37,296 nucleotides of DNA from positions 149,789 through 187,084 of the forward strand of contig CM007326.1 in assembly GCA_000333855.2 (NCBI GenBank). The letters are read 5' to 3'. This stretch comes from Endotrypanum monterogeii. Lineage: Eukaryota > Euglenozoa > Kinetoplastea > Trypanosomatida > Trypanosomatidae. The notes below the pieces were generated by a model that saw only the letters and a list, made by a program, of their open reading frames with translations, made no database searches and had not been told where the DNA came from. The position numbers and the translations under genes are program-made. Positions within the stretch are counted from its first letter, which is position 1, and the number at the start of each line of letters is the position of its first letter. Shown here piece after piece: positions 8,702-18,031 of this stretch.

Positions 8702-11700
8702 ATGCACACACCAGAGCCGCGGCCCCACCTCCGAAGTGAGGCGTCGAGTGTCACACCTCAATTCCACTCGCCCAACAACAACCGAAACGATGCCTCTTCC
8801 CCGCCCTCACCGACACCGCGGGCCGGTTTTCTGCGCCGCGGAGGTGTGGACGGTGCCCTGGCCGCCGGACCCTCTGTTCTGCTTGACGAGGAGATGGGTA
8901 CGGCTGTGGCTGCCGAATCATCTCCGCAGCTTACGCAGCTCACGCAGGAGCAAGCGCTGCAGCCTGGTCGCACGCGGCTTCCGCGCCAGCGCCCACGCTT
9001 CCACACGGTGCAGGATCTCGATGTCGCGCTGAACCAAGCTATAGAGGGGAAGATCACAAGTCGCAACGCATGGGCGAGCAAAGAGGCCAGCGACCTCCTG
9101 GAGGGTATTACCCACACCATAGAGACGACACTGGATGCTGCATCGACGGATGACTACTCCGGCTTCGCCAAGGCGGCAACTGTCGTGGAGGGATGCTCGA
9201 AAGTGTGGACGAGTCGGGTAGACAGCACGTATCAACAGAGCAATCAGATGGTTCAGCGCCTGTTGCGTAAAGGGGATACAGCCGACAAATCGTCGACAGG
9301 CGACGGTGCGGATGAAGAGGGTGGGGGCAGCGAAGAAGAGGGTGAGCCGCAACAGCGCACGAAATCTCGATCCCGCAGCGCAGTTGCTGCTTCCTCTTCT
9401 GCAACACGTACCCTGGCGATGGAGGCAACGGAGATCAATCTAGATAGCAAGAGCCGGACGGCTCTCATGCAGACCGGTGTGAACGCGCAGTTCCGCGCGA
9501 TAACCTCCAAATTTGACCAAGGCAATGCGCAGGGACTTCTCATGAACAATGCACCGATGGGTCGTTCTGGCAACATCATAATAGATATGGATTATTCCCT
9601 CATGCCCGTTTCTGTTACCGCGAGCACAGTCAAGCAGCGGGGTAGTCGTCGCATCTCAGACACTAAGGTGCCACAGCCACCACCGCAAAGCGAGGGTGCA
9701 GAAGTCCAAGAACAACAGGCGGAGCCCATCTCGCCCTCGCGTATTTCACAGCACGCCTTCGTTGAGCTCGACAGTGCTGTGTACGACACCGTCGATGATT
9801 TACCTCCTTACCGAGGCGTAACGACAACGGTATCGCCCACTGGCCAGCTCAGAAGCACCCAAGGCTCAGAGTCTTTTCCGCAGATGCGTGACACTGGCAG
9901 CGGCGATGCTCGTGGCAGTCAGTCAAGTATAATAGACCCACTGTTGTTGCTTCCGCACACTGTGCCCATGCCGCAGTCGGTACGTGACCTAGCCCGTGTT
10001 TCACTCGAAGGTGACACAAGCGATGGCTACAACAGCGGCACCGTCGCTCTGGGAAACCGAGAGGGTCACCGCTACAGCACATCTCTCGGCGACTGGTCGG
10101 CGGCAGCGGGGGCCACCGCTGGCGGCGAGAGTGGTGCTAGAATGAGCGCCTACGACACCCAACACGGGCAGGAGGCTCAGAACAGGTATACCACGCACGG
10201 CAGTGGAGGAAGCGACAACTACAACGGCCCTGACGATGAGGCAGGTGACATCGGTGACTGGGGCGACGCTGGCGGCGGCGGTGGCGATGATGATGATGAT
10301 GCTGCCAACGGGTACTACGACAAGGAAAATTTGAATGTCGGTACCGGCAGCGACGGTGCCGACCGGGGTGCCGAGGCTCGGCGTCTTGTATCAGGTGCTG
10401 CTGATATGGAGCTGATCGACACACTTTTTCACGGCCACACTCAGTTGGCTCTTGAGGCAGAGGACCCGTCGTCGTGGTGTCCTCTGAGCGAGGTCTGTGC
10501 GAATCCGCTGGCGGGTTTGCAGGGACTCTCCGAGCTCTCGCGGCTTCACCGCGAACACCGCTTCACGCAGTCCCAGAGGAGTGTTGGTGACAACTCTGTC
10601 CACAATAGAAGGAGTGACGAGGACGTGGACAACCCGAGTAGTTCCGTCGGGGGTGAGCCGGCAGTCCCAGGGGCGAAGCGCGCACGTAAGGAGCGCACTG
10701 TTGTGTTCCAGCTGCCCTTGTCGTCTGCCGGTGAGCGAGGTCCTTGTGGCAGCGGTGCCGTCTCGTCGATCTCCCCCTTCCTCACAGAAGCGAAGCTTCT
10801 TTCTGACGACGGCGCACTGCGTCAGGCAGCTACTGCCGCACGTAATATCACTCCGCTCGGCAAGCAACTGCTCTTAGCGAAGGATGCCCCACATGCGGTG
10901 CTGGCCTACACGCAGAGCGCGGTGCAGCGCACCAAGGCAGACCAGGCAGGGCTGTTGCTGCCAGAGGAGCCCATCTCAGGTAAGACGATCCCGTCTTATA
11001 TGCCGTTCCCGGTGCACACGCAGGATTTTTTCCAACCATTTTCTACTTCTCTGACTCACTGGAATATGCTGCGGAAGTCTGCCACGGGTCACCTCATAGA
11101 CAGTACCACTGGTGCGCGTAACGAAGGGCAGTCATCGCCTTCCGCAGCTGGTGATGGTACCAGCAGCGGCATCACTGGTGGCAGCCACAGTCACAGTGAC
11201 CGAGCACCACGCAGCGGTGGCTACTATGGTGCGGATGCTGGGGACGAGGACAGCTACGGTGGCGTCGGCGCCAGCTACCTCGATAACATGCCTGTTGAGT
11301 TCTTCCCTGGTGGGGCGGAGGTGGAGGCCCAGGACGGCGGCGAGGCTGGCGGAGACTACGCTGATTATGCCGAGCTTTACGGCCCCGACGACGATCATAG
11401 CGATGAGGAGGAACGTCGCTACGTTCAGGGTGGCTTTCGCAACTCAGCAGATGCACGGCTGGTCGAGCAGATGGACCTGGCGACCGCTGCCTCGGCCGCT
11501 GCGGCTGCTGCGGTCGCCTCGGGCGTCTCTTCGATTCGCAGTAGCGGCACCGGCGATGGCGCTGTTCTTGCCGACCCCCTCGAGTTGCTGAGGGTGCTGA
11601 GCCCACCCGAGGCAACCATACTGAACCAAGTGGATGTTGTGAAGCTTCGGCAGCTCATGTGGGATGCCCTTCAAGGACACCTGACAGCGAGCCAGCAGAA

Positions 11701-12232
11701 TGAAACAAGCGATCTCGTGCCGGTGCGCACCGGCGGCGCGGAGGTTGCATCTCCGAGAGAAGGTGTCAGGGATGAATACACTTCCTTGCAGGTTAACCGA
11801 CAGGGGGCAGTCCTAAAGGCGCATGCGCTAGCAGCGCTCAATTCGCTCCGAAAGCGCACACGCACAGGGGACAATGTCACTGATGCGCAGGCTGCGAAGC
11901 CCGGCAATGAGGCTGCCGTGGATCCGCTACGGGCTGCGGAGTCGACTGGTACGTGCACCGCCGCCGCCGCCGCCGCCGCTGCTGGTGGTGGCTGTGGTGG
12001 TGATGACCCTTTATCGAGGTCAGAGGGCACGACGCTCACACGGTTCAGCGACGTGGTGCGCTCCGTCCTTCCCCACATTTCTGCTGTGTCATCCACGAAT
12101 ACGCTTTCGCCCGCCTTCTTCTTCTTCTCCATCCTCTTTTTAGCTAATGAGCACAACGTTGTGCTGCGAAGCGTCGAGGACTTGGACGACTTGGTGATCT
12201 GCGGTATCGCCAGTAGCGTCGGCGAGTCATAA
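8702..12232 (+). CDS. CAPH: Condensin complex subunit 2 (CAP-H / Barren kleisin)
   Basis: Kleisin subunit predicted to bridge the SMC2 and SMC4 heads in condensin and to recruit the HEAT-repeat subunits, acting in mitotic chromosome compaction. Evidence spans the protein. The N-terminal ITSRNAW block (near residue 110) and the VEGCSKVWTSRVDS helix match the Barren N-terminus. KFDQGNAQGLLMNN (270-283) matches the hallmark Barren motif. The C-terminal winged-helix segment VVKLRQLMWDAL (979-990) and the ending FLANEHNVVLRSVEDLDDL match the Barren C-terminus. Between them lie long Gly/Ser/Asp-rich, probably disordered linkers with acidic runs. The protein has 1176 residues, longer than typical CAP-H of about 740 or more, because of these linkers. 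The open frame extends 37 codons upstream to a TTG; the first ATG (8702) was chosen. The family call is strong although much of the protein is low complexity. Confidence 0.9.
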   Translation: MHTPEPRPHLRSEASSVTPQFHSPNNNRNDASSPPSPTPRAGFLRRGGVDGALAAGPSVLLDEEMGTAVAAESSPQLTQLTQEQALQPGRTRLPRQRPRFHTVQDLDVALNQAIEGKITSRNAWASKEASDLLEGITHTIETTLDAASTDDYSGFAKAATVVEGCSKVWTSRVDSTYQQSNQMVQRLLRKGDTADKSSTGDGADEEGGGSEEEGEPQQRTKSRSRSAVAASSSATRTLAMEATEINLDSKSRTALMQTGVNAQFRAITSKFDQGNAQGLLMNNAPMGRSGNIIIDMDYSLMPVSVTASTVKQRGSRRISDTKVPQPPPQSEGAEVQEQQAEPISPSRISQHAFVELDSAVYDTVDDLPPYRGVTTTVSPTGQLRSTQGSESFPQMRDTGSGDARGSQSSIIDPLLLLPHTVPMPQSVRDLARVSLEGDTSDGYNSGTVALGNREGHRYSTSLGDWSAAAGATAGGESGARMSAYDTQHGQEAQNRYTTHGSGGSDNYNGPDDEAGDIGDWGDAGGGGGDDDDDAANGYYDKENLNVGTGSDGADRGAEARRLVSGAADMELIDTLFHGHTQLALEAEDPSSWCPLSEVCANPLAGLQGLSELSRLHREHRFTQSQRSVGDNSVHNRRSDEDVDNPSSSVGGEPAVPGAKRARKERTVVFQLPLSSAGERGPCGSGAVSSISPFLTEAKLLSDDGALRQAATAARNITPLGKQLLLAKDAPHAVLAYTQSAVQRTKADQAGLLLPEEPISGKTIPSYMPFPVHTQDFFQPFSTSLTHWNMLRKSATGHLIDSTTGARNEGQSSPSAAGDGTSSGITGGSHSHSDRAPRSGGYYGADAGDEDSYGGVGASYLDNMPVEFFPGGAEVEAQDGGEAGGDYADYAELYGPDDDHSDEEERRYVQGGFRNSADARLVEQMDLATAASAAAAAAVASGVSSIRSSGTGDGAVLADPLELLRVLSPPEATILNQVDVVKLRQLMWDALQGHLTASQQNETSDLVPVRTGGAEVASPREGVRDEYTSLQVNRQGAVLKAHALAALNSLRKRTRTGDNVTDAQAAKPGNEAAVDPLRAAESTGTCTAAAAAAAAGGGCGGDDPLSRSEGTTLTRFSDVVRSVLPHISAVSSTNTLSPAFFFFSILFLANEHNVVLRSVEDLDDLVICGIASSVGES

Positions 12233-12694
12233 GCTGCGCCTTTTTTTTTTTTTTTCTTCGCATTTCTTGAGCGTGTCAATCGTTCACCCATTCCTCCTTC
12301 TCGTGATGGAGTAGTCCGTTTGCGTTGGACGTAAGGGAATGAGGTGGAAGAGATCTGCATTCATTGAGACTGCATGGCCAAGGCAAAGAGAGAGAGAGGG
12401 AGAGGGGGGAGGAGATGCGATGGAAAAGTGGCGTAGTCGGGCGCGGTGTAAACCCTGTGCGGTGGGTCATGTGTGACCCTGTTGTGTGGAAGCAGATTTG
12501 CACGCGCGCACGATATGTCCGTACCGATGTCTGCTCAGTTTCTTTCAGAGTTCATAGAAACCCTTTTTTTTTTCTCATCCCAGGCGTTCTATACAGACTG
12601 GTCCGCAATGAGGAAGTCATCGAAGTGGTTTCTCCCGCACTCTCCCACTGGCTAGAATCAGGTGAGGTACACTGCGTACGCCAAGACACACAGG

Positions 12695-12703
<9 letters not shown>

Positions 12704-12743
<40 letters not shown>
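12704..12743 (+). repeat. (TA)n microsatellite after (CA)n
   Basis: About 20 TA units, directly preceded by a short CA run. Confidence 0.9.
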
Positions 12744-12745
<2 letters not shown>

Positions 12746-13155
12746 GCACTGTGCAGTGGTCTATTGATCTGCCCCTCCCTTTTTTAAAAATAAATGCCTT
12801 TGTGTCAATTCGTCTCTTCGTGGAATGAAACCTCTGGTGACGTCGCCGGTCATAGTGAGGGGTAACGAACAAGCACCAGGGAGGAGGGGAAGGAGAGGGG
12901 GGCGGGGCAGGATATCGAATACACTTCATGTACTGCCGCGCCGATGTGAGGGCATCTCGTGTGTATGTGTGTGTGTGTCTTTGTGTGTGTTTGAGGAGTG
13001 TTTTGACTTGTATTTCTCACCTCCATTTACTTTCCTTCTTCCCCCCCCCCCCCACTACCACCACCACCTAGCTCTGCCGCTTTTCGCGCGGTCTCGACCA
13101 TCTTCTCGGTATCCACCACCGCCGCCACCATATATATATATATATATATATATAT

Positions 13156-13208
13156 GTTAGTGCTTTGTTACTTCCCCATTTTCAAACACTTAGCGTCATC
13201 TCGGGCAG
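13156..13208 (+). promoter_or_regulatory. Candidate spliced-leader acceptor region for the 325-aa gene
   Basis: A T/C-rich segment after the (TA)n array is followed by AGs at 13192-13193, 13207-13208 and 13225-13226. The 5' UTR would be about 50-80 nt. It contains a tiny upstream ORF, ATG at 13244 to TGA at 13268-13270, only four bases before the main ATG. The exact acceptor cannot be decided from sequence. Confidence 0.35.
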
Positions 13209-13274
13209 GGGTGGGGGTGGGGATAGACCGGACCCCTGTACACATGCGCTGCTGTTTGTGCTGTCGGTGACGTC

Positions 13275-14252
13275 ATGTCGTGCATCCCACGAGGTCATTA
13301 TCTCGTTGTCCACGACGCCATTCGAAGGATCCTTGGCCCCGATGCGCAACTCGCTGCCTTCGTGAAGGACAAGCGCGCTTTCCAGTGTCACATGCTCGTG
13401 AATCACTCTCGCACAGATCCCAGTGAGCTCATGCGCGTAGGGGCGCGAGTCAATAACGGCGGAGGCATCCACAAGGATGCGGCGGCGAAGGCTGGCGTCA
13501 ACGAATTCGCACGTGAGCTGCAGGGCCAACTTGGCGTTTGCGACGTGATCCCCCACACCCGCCGCGTGGACATTGTCTTCCGTGACCGCAGCTTGATCCA
13601 GCTGGCTCTCGGCGCAGCCAAGAGTGACCTCCCCTATGCGCTAGAGACCGGCGAGGACGTCAACCACGAGCCAGATTGGCGTCTGCGCAATCGGCTCCGC
13701 ATTTCCCTCGGGTACGACGAGGAACTGTTTCTCGCGCAGTGTACGCGCAGCGTGAACGTGGCGGCGCGTATCTTGGAGAAATTCGCTTTCGACTCGATTC
13801 GCCATTCCGCCTTGCTGAGCACCAACGCGGAGATGAGGGCGATGTACGATGCGCGTGGGCAGCGGTGGGAGGAGGTCCTTCCTCCGGTGACCTACTGGCA
13901 GGCGCACTGCTACTCACTGACAGAGACCTACCCCTGCCGTCACTACCAGCAAATCGCCGCCACAGTCGAGCATAATTTTGCAGTATACTATGGCGAGTTT
14001 CCCATGACAAACCCTTACTGCCACGGAGAGGACCTGAACACCATCCAGGTGGTGAGGTGGCTGTGCGAGGCACTGAACCCAGCGGCTGCAATGTCAAGGC
14101 TTACCTCTACATCCTCCTCCTCCTCCTCTTCTTCGGTCGATGTCGGCAGGGTGCAGACCGTGGACTGTATTTTGTCCACGTCAGCAGATGGTTGGGCTCC
14201 TGAGAGGGCTGCTCAGGGAAGAGGCCACTCGATCGATGGCAAGCCGACCTGA
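13275..14252 (+). CDS. Hypothetical protein, 325 aa, no recognised family
   Basis: No family was recognised. The frame starts at an ATG and reads as a globular protein for its first 275 or so residues, with balanced composition and many aromatic residues, His and Cys. A basic segment PHTRRVDIVFRDR lies near residue 96, and WQAHCYSLTETYPCRHYQ near 211-228 is rich in Cys, His and Tyr. The last 50 residues hold a Ser run (about 277-288) and look disordered. No signal peptide or membrane segment is evident. Coding status is supported by the length of the frame, GC-rich third positions, position between clear genes, and an upstream pyrimidine tract. Function is unknown. Confidence 0.75.
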   Translation: MSCIPRGHYLVVHDAIRRILGPDAQLAAFVKDKRAFQCHMLVNHSRTDPSELMRVGARVNNGGGIHKDAAAKAGVNEFARELQGQLGVCDVIPHTRRVDIVFRDRSLIQLALGAAKSDLPYALETGEDVNHEPDWRLRNRLRISLGYDEELFLAQCTRSVNVAARILEKFAFDSIRHSALLSTNAEMRAMYDARGQRWEEVLPPVTYWQAHCYSLTETYPCRHYQQIAATVEHNFAVYYGEFPMTNPYCHGEDLNTIQVVRWLCEALNPAAAMSRLTSTSSSSSSSSVDVGRVQTVDCILSTSADGWAPERAAQGRGHSIDGKPT

Positions 14253-14404
14253 GGGGGAGGGGAGGGGCGCGACTGATGCACTCGGTATCACTACGAGGCG
14301 GATGCGGCGGGTCACGGGGTGCAGCTTACTTGTGTCTCTTCTCTTCCCCTAACGCACATCGTAGCGGAATACAAGGAATTTTTGAATGCATCATCAATAC
14401 AGAA

Positions 14405-14448
<44 letters not shown>

Positions 14449-15019
14449 CTTCAGCGCTCTGGAGAGGTGGCAACCGAGGGCAACAAATCTATATTGATAA
14501 CCCTGGCGACACGATGAAGCGTGAAACGACATCCCTGTACTCCATGTCCCTTTTTCCTTTCGCTTGCATACCCTCTGGTACGCGCCCGGGGGTGGTGGAG
14601 GGGGAGAGACATCGTGTTCCCTACTTCCTCCCCCGTGTGCTCCCTCAATGCACTTATGTGTTGCTCACTGACTATAAATCGTTCTTCTCTCTCATATATA
14701 TATTTTTCCCACTTCGCTGCTGCTCGATTGCTTTTCATTTCCTACCCTCATTTCTATACGTTAACGTGTGCATACTTCATTAGACTGCAGGCGGTGTCGT
14801 ATGGTTGTTACTGCCGCTGTTTTTGTTTAGTTGATGTTTGTATGCGCCTCCTTTTGCATTGCATCATTAATCGGATCGTGTTAGGTATGGGTGCCTCTTC
14901 ACACACACCAAGATACACACACACACACACACCTAAAGACGTGTAGGGAGGCCCCACCACTACCGGGAGGAGTGTGAGCAGAAAGCAAGCAGGGAATCTA
15001 TTGTGTAACAAATACCGTC
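14253..15019. other. Spacer between the 325-aa gene and the FAD-fold gene
   Basis: No credible gene. It begins with a G-rich purine patch (14252-14266), then a (CA)n run (14417-14443), a T/C-rich tract (about 14680-14760) with a short TA run (14694-14703), and a second CA patch (14910-14931). The start at 15020 is preceded by several AGs (for example 14991-14992), so the acceptor is not obvious. Confidence 0.6.
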
Positions 15020-16783
15020 ATGGCGACCGACAAGGATGCTCGAGACGCTCAGCGGATTTCGCAGGCAACCGGGACCGGGTCTGTGAAAGGGGATGTCAAG
15101 GAGCAGCTATCACGTCCCTCTTCCTTCAGCTCTTGCGCCGCCGCCGCTGCCGGCACCGAGGCAACATCGAAGACTGGAAGTGAAGCAAATATATCTACAG
15201 TTCCGCACGAAGCGCCAGTGCAGGAGGGAAAGGTACCAGCGGTACATGTATCTACGGCATCTTCATCGCACCTCTCCGATGGGGAGCATCGCCGTCGCCT
15301 CGCGCTGTACGGCAGCCGTGCAATGGCTGCAGGTGGTAAGAAGGGCTCTAACCTGGGAGTGGTCCCATCTCATTTGTCTGCTCCGCACGGTAGCACGCAC
15401 GGCCGCCACGCCCTCACTACTTTCGGTTCCCGCCGCGGTGGCGAACTTGCCCTGAGCATACTCCGGAGCGGCGACCTTACCACCCAGGGGCGTTATCTCG
15501 TCGTCGGCGACGGTTTGATGGCTCCATTCATGGCCTTGTGCTTGCGTGTTCATGGGCTTGAGTGCGACCTTGCTCACCACCCCTCGGAGAACGATATCGA
15601 CCGTGGCACTATCGTGCTGACTCCGTCAGTCACGCAGCTGATGGGCGATGTGCTCAACGTCTCTGTGCCCTCAGGCAGTGTCGTTGGACGTGTGCTCACC
15701 TTTGACCACGTCGGCAACGACATGTGCGACGTTGACCTCAACGAATTTCGGGAGAAGGGTGAGAGTCCAACGTTTTTCTGCTGTGACCGTCTGAAGGTCG
15801 AGTCGTCACTGTTATCGCTGTGTCACATTGGCACGCACAGCTGCACTGTCTTGCCAAAACCGCATATCGACAAGGGTGGGCTCGAGGCGCTTGATAACGG
15901 CGGTGTGCGGGTGCGATTTTCTAGCGGTGTGCAGCAGGACTATCTTGGCGTTATTTGCACGGCGCGTAACCGTGATTTGATACCCGAGCTAACGATCACA
16001 AATGAAGAGTTGCAGGCCCGCACCGAAAACTCAGAGAAATATCGTGAAACATTTGCTAGTTCCGTGCGGTGGATGGAGCTGTGTGTGCCGCCGCTGCCTG
16101 AGCTGCGTACATGCGAGAAGCGCTTCACCCCCGGCTCACAGGAGATCGTCGAGATTCTCACGCCGCGCGATGCAAAGATGACGGTGCGGCCCACCATGAT
16201 GGCAACAAAACTGTTTTACAATGTGTCGCTCACCATTCCAGACAGCACAGCGGACCCACGGCTGAAGAGTACCAGTACGAAGCTCTTCTGGGACGATGTC
16301 GTGATGCACTGGACGTCGGGCGTGCCAGGGTACATTTCACATACGATGTTCCGGCCGATGTTCACGCACCTGCAGCAGAATTTCACGAAATCTAGTGCGC
16401 TCGTCTACCGAACCCCGCTCTTCTTGATGCCGCATTGGTCCGAGGGTGGTGGCCGCGTGCTCAAGGTGGCGCACGCCGCCCACGGCTCTTGCTTCGATGC
16501 GGTGGATGTGTCTGACGCACAGAGCTTTACCGACTGCTTCACCTTGGCTCGCACCATCGCCGGTGGCGAGGACGTGGCGGCTTTCCTGAAGGAGCGACGG
16601 TTGCAGGTGATGGAGGAGATGGATCACCATTCCCGCCTCACCTACTATGGTCTGAAGGAGCGTGGTCAGATGGCGTACATGATGTCTCGCTTCAACATGA
16701 AGATCCTGCGCAAGTACAAGAAGAGTTGGCGGGCTCTGTTGCAGAACTATATAACGTTGATCCCCAAAACCATCCCACGCTGA
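15020..16783 (+). CDS. FAD-dependent monooxygenase-like protein, motifs degenerate (putative pseudoenzyme)
   Basis: A 587-residue protein. After a low-complexity N-terminus of about 155 residues, segments follow the order of the UbiH/COQ6/squalene-epoxidase-type fold. YLVVGDGLMAPFMALCLR (near 158-175) resembles the Rossmann dinucleotide-binding motif, and GTIVLTPSVTQLM resembles the next conserved strand. A DRLKVESSLL segment matches the usual RxxLexxLl region. DYLGVICTARNRDLIPE sits where the DG motif would be. GRVLKVAHAAHG (478-489) sits where the GD motif (GDAAH) would be. In each case key residues differ: GDGLMA instead of GxGxxG, no DG pair, and AH (484-485) instead of GD. FAD binding or catalysis may therefore be lost. 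The fold call is inference from pattern order; alternatives are a divergent active oxidoreductase or chance similarity. The frame begins at an ATG. Confidence 0.6.
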   Translation: MATDKDARDAQRISQATGTGSVKGDVKEQLSRPSSFSSCAAAAAGTEATSKTGSEANISTVPHEAPVQEGKVPAVHVSTASSSHLSDGEHRRRLALYGSRAMAAGGKKGSNLGVVPSHLSAPHGSTHGRHALTTFGSRRGGELALSILRSGDLTTQGRYLVVGDGLMAPFMALCLRVHGLECDLAHHPSENDIDRGTIVLTPSVTQLMGDVLNVSVPSGSVVGRVLTFDHVGNDMCDVDLNEFREKGESPTFFCCDRLKVESSLLSLCHIGTHSCTVLPKPHIDKGGLEALDNGGVRVRFSSGVQQDYLGVICTARNRDLIPELTITNEELQARTENSEKYRETFASSVRWMELCVPPLPELRTCEKRFTPGSQEIVEILTPRDAKMTVRPTMMATKLFYNVSLTIPDSTADPRLKSTSTKLFWDDVVMHWTSGVPGYISHTMFRPMFTHLQQNFTKSSALVYRTPLFLMPHWSEGGGRVLKVAHAAHGSCFDAVDVSDAQSFTDCFTLARTIAGGEDVAAFLKERRLQVMEEMDHHSRLTYYGLKERGQMAYMMSRFNMKILRKYKKSWRALLQNYITLIPKTIPR

Positions 16784-17019
16784 GCGCATGTACGCACTCC
16801 CACTGGCGTACTCCTTTTTCAAAAAGTTCTGCGTGCGACTCTCTCTCTCTCTCTCTCTCGCTCTGTTTGTTTCTTTCTGCAGTGGCGGTGGTGGTGGCGG
16901 GCGTGAGAGAGGATGCTGGTGAGACTTACCCACGAACACACGCACAGACATCTCTGTGTGTGCGTGTATGTGTTCTGCTTCTCTCTGAAAGGGTGTAAGG
17001 AGAAGGGAGAGAGAGAGTG

Positions 17020-17447
17020 CAGGCGGGATGCTATCCAAGGAACGGGACGCGCGCTCGCGCTGACAGGGGTGTCGGTGTGGGTGACTTGGGGCGGACCTTC
17101 AACTCGGGCGGTTGTTGAAGGGGGGAAGGGGAGAGCTCACGGGGCTCTGTAGCATGTGTCAGCCGATTGGCCAACTGCAAGAGGAATGAAGTAGATGCCA
17201 GCGTTCAGTTGCCCCTCATGGAATCAACCTGTGGCGGTGTCGGCAAGGATGAGGGATGGTGGTTGGGTCAGAGGAGGGACAGGGCACATGGCGCACAGAT
17301 GCCACTGATTGCCCGTGCATGTCTGCGCGTAGGTCGATGTGTCGACGGAGGTGCTCCACTTATGGTGAGGTGCGGCGCACGCCACAGCGTTTACCGCGCA
17401 CGGCAAACGTTTCGCCTGATCGATCGGTTGGACTTGTTTCCCTCATC

Positions 17448-17481
<34 letters not shown>
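17020..17481 (+). mobile_element. Possible degenerate retroposon (SIDER-like) in a 3' UTR
   Basis: A non-coding, GC-rich block of about 420 bases ends in a (CA)n run and lies downstream of a stop codon. Leishmania 3' UTRs commonly carry short degenerate retroposons (SIDERs) of this size and position, and the composition differs from the simple-repeat sequence around it. No conserved signature could be verified by eye, so this is only a candidate. Confidence 0.2.
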
Positions 17482-17486
<5 letters not shown>

Positions 17487-17935
17487 ATAATGGATTTGTT
17501 TATTGTTTTTCTTTTTCCGATTTGTCAGTGTTCTGCGCGCCGCGTTGTGATCCTCGGGGGCTCGCTCACCTCCTTCTCCGTATCACTCTCGACGCTGGTG
17601 TGCTGCAGGGCAGTGCTCGAGGGCCTGGCGGTACCCGGTGATTTCCCAGCCAAGGGAATGTTTCGTTGAAGATACCGAACCAAGGTGTCTTGCAGGAGCG
17701 GTGGCGCGGTCTAGGCCCACTTTTCCTGTCCGCACTTCCTGTCCCCCCCCTCCCCCTCTCCCTGTGCAGCGGATATGCTCGTCTTTGTTTTGCCTTTTCC
17801 GCCTTCTCAGGCGTTTCACATCACATGTCTCCTTCCTTCTTCTCTGTCTTTTCCCATTCGCATCGCTTTCACGTCTGTGTCTACCCTCACCGCCGACATG
17901 AATAGAGGCCGATACAGTTAAGCTCATGTGCACAG

Positions 17936-18029
17936 CTGCGTGCCACGCCATCGCCACCTCACATTCCACCTTGCCGCTGCCGCTGTTCTTGTTCTTGGTT
18001 TCTCTGGTGTTTTGTATCTTGACTTGCAG
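17936..18029 (+). promoter_or_regulatory. Predicted spliced-leader acceptor for the methyltransferase gene
   Basis: From 17936 to 18027 there is no AG, and the last 60 bases are T/C-rich. The stretch ends in a textbook TTGCAG at 18024-18029. The ATG follows after two bases (18032). Pyrimidine-rich sequence ending near AG 17904-17905 is a weaker alternative. Confidence 0.55.
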
Positions 18030-18031
18030 GC

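Larger units (their letters stand above)
12233..13274. other. Spacer between CAP-H and the unknown 325-aa gene
   Basis: No credible gene. It holds a T-run right after the stop (12241-12255), a purine-rich stretch (12385-12420), a (CA)-(TA)n compound array (TA part 12704-12743), another purine-rich patch (about 12878-12905), TG-rich sequence (12960-12990), C13 (13041-13053), and (TA)n (13130-13155). Confidence 0.65.
16784..18031. other. Spacer between the FAD-fold and methyltransferase genes
   Basis: No credible gene. A CT run (16841-16862) is followed by a GA-rich patch (16997-17022), a GC-rich block (about 17020-17440) that could be a decayed retroposon, a (CA)n run (17452-17481), and pyrimidine-rich sequence (17735-17880 and 17950-18027). 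This is the only internal spacer with no (TA)n array. Confidence 0.6.

Noticed and set aside
11671..12360. 229-codon - frame antisense to CAP-H
   Set aside because: Shadow of a GC-rich coding region; lies opposite clear kleisin motifs and has no own splice signals.
16337..17038. 233-codon - frame antisense to the FAD-fold gene
   Set aside because: Antisense shadow extended into CT/GA repeat sequence.
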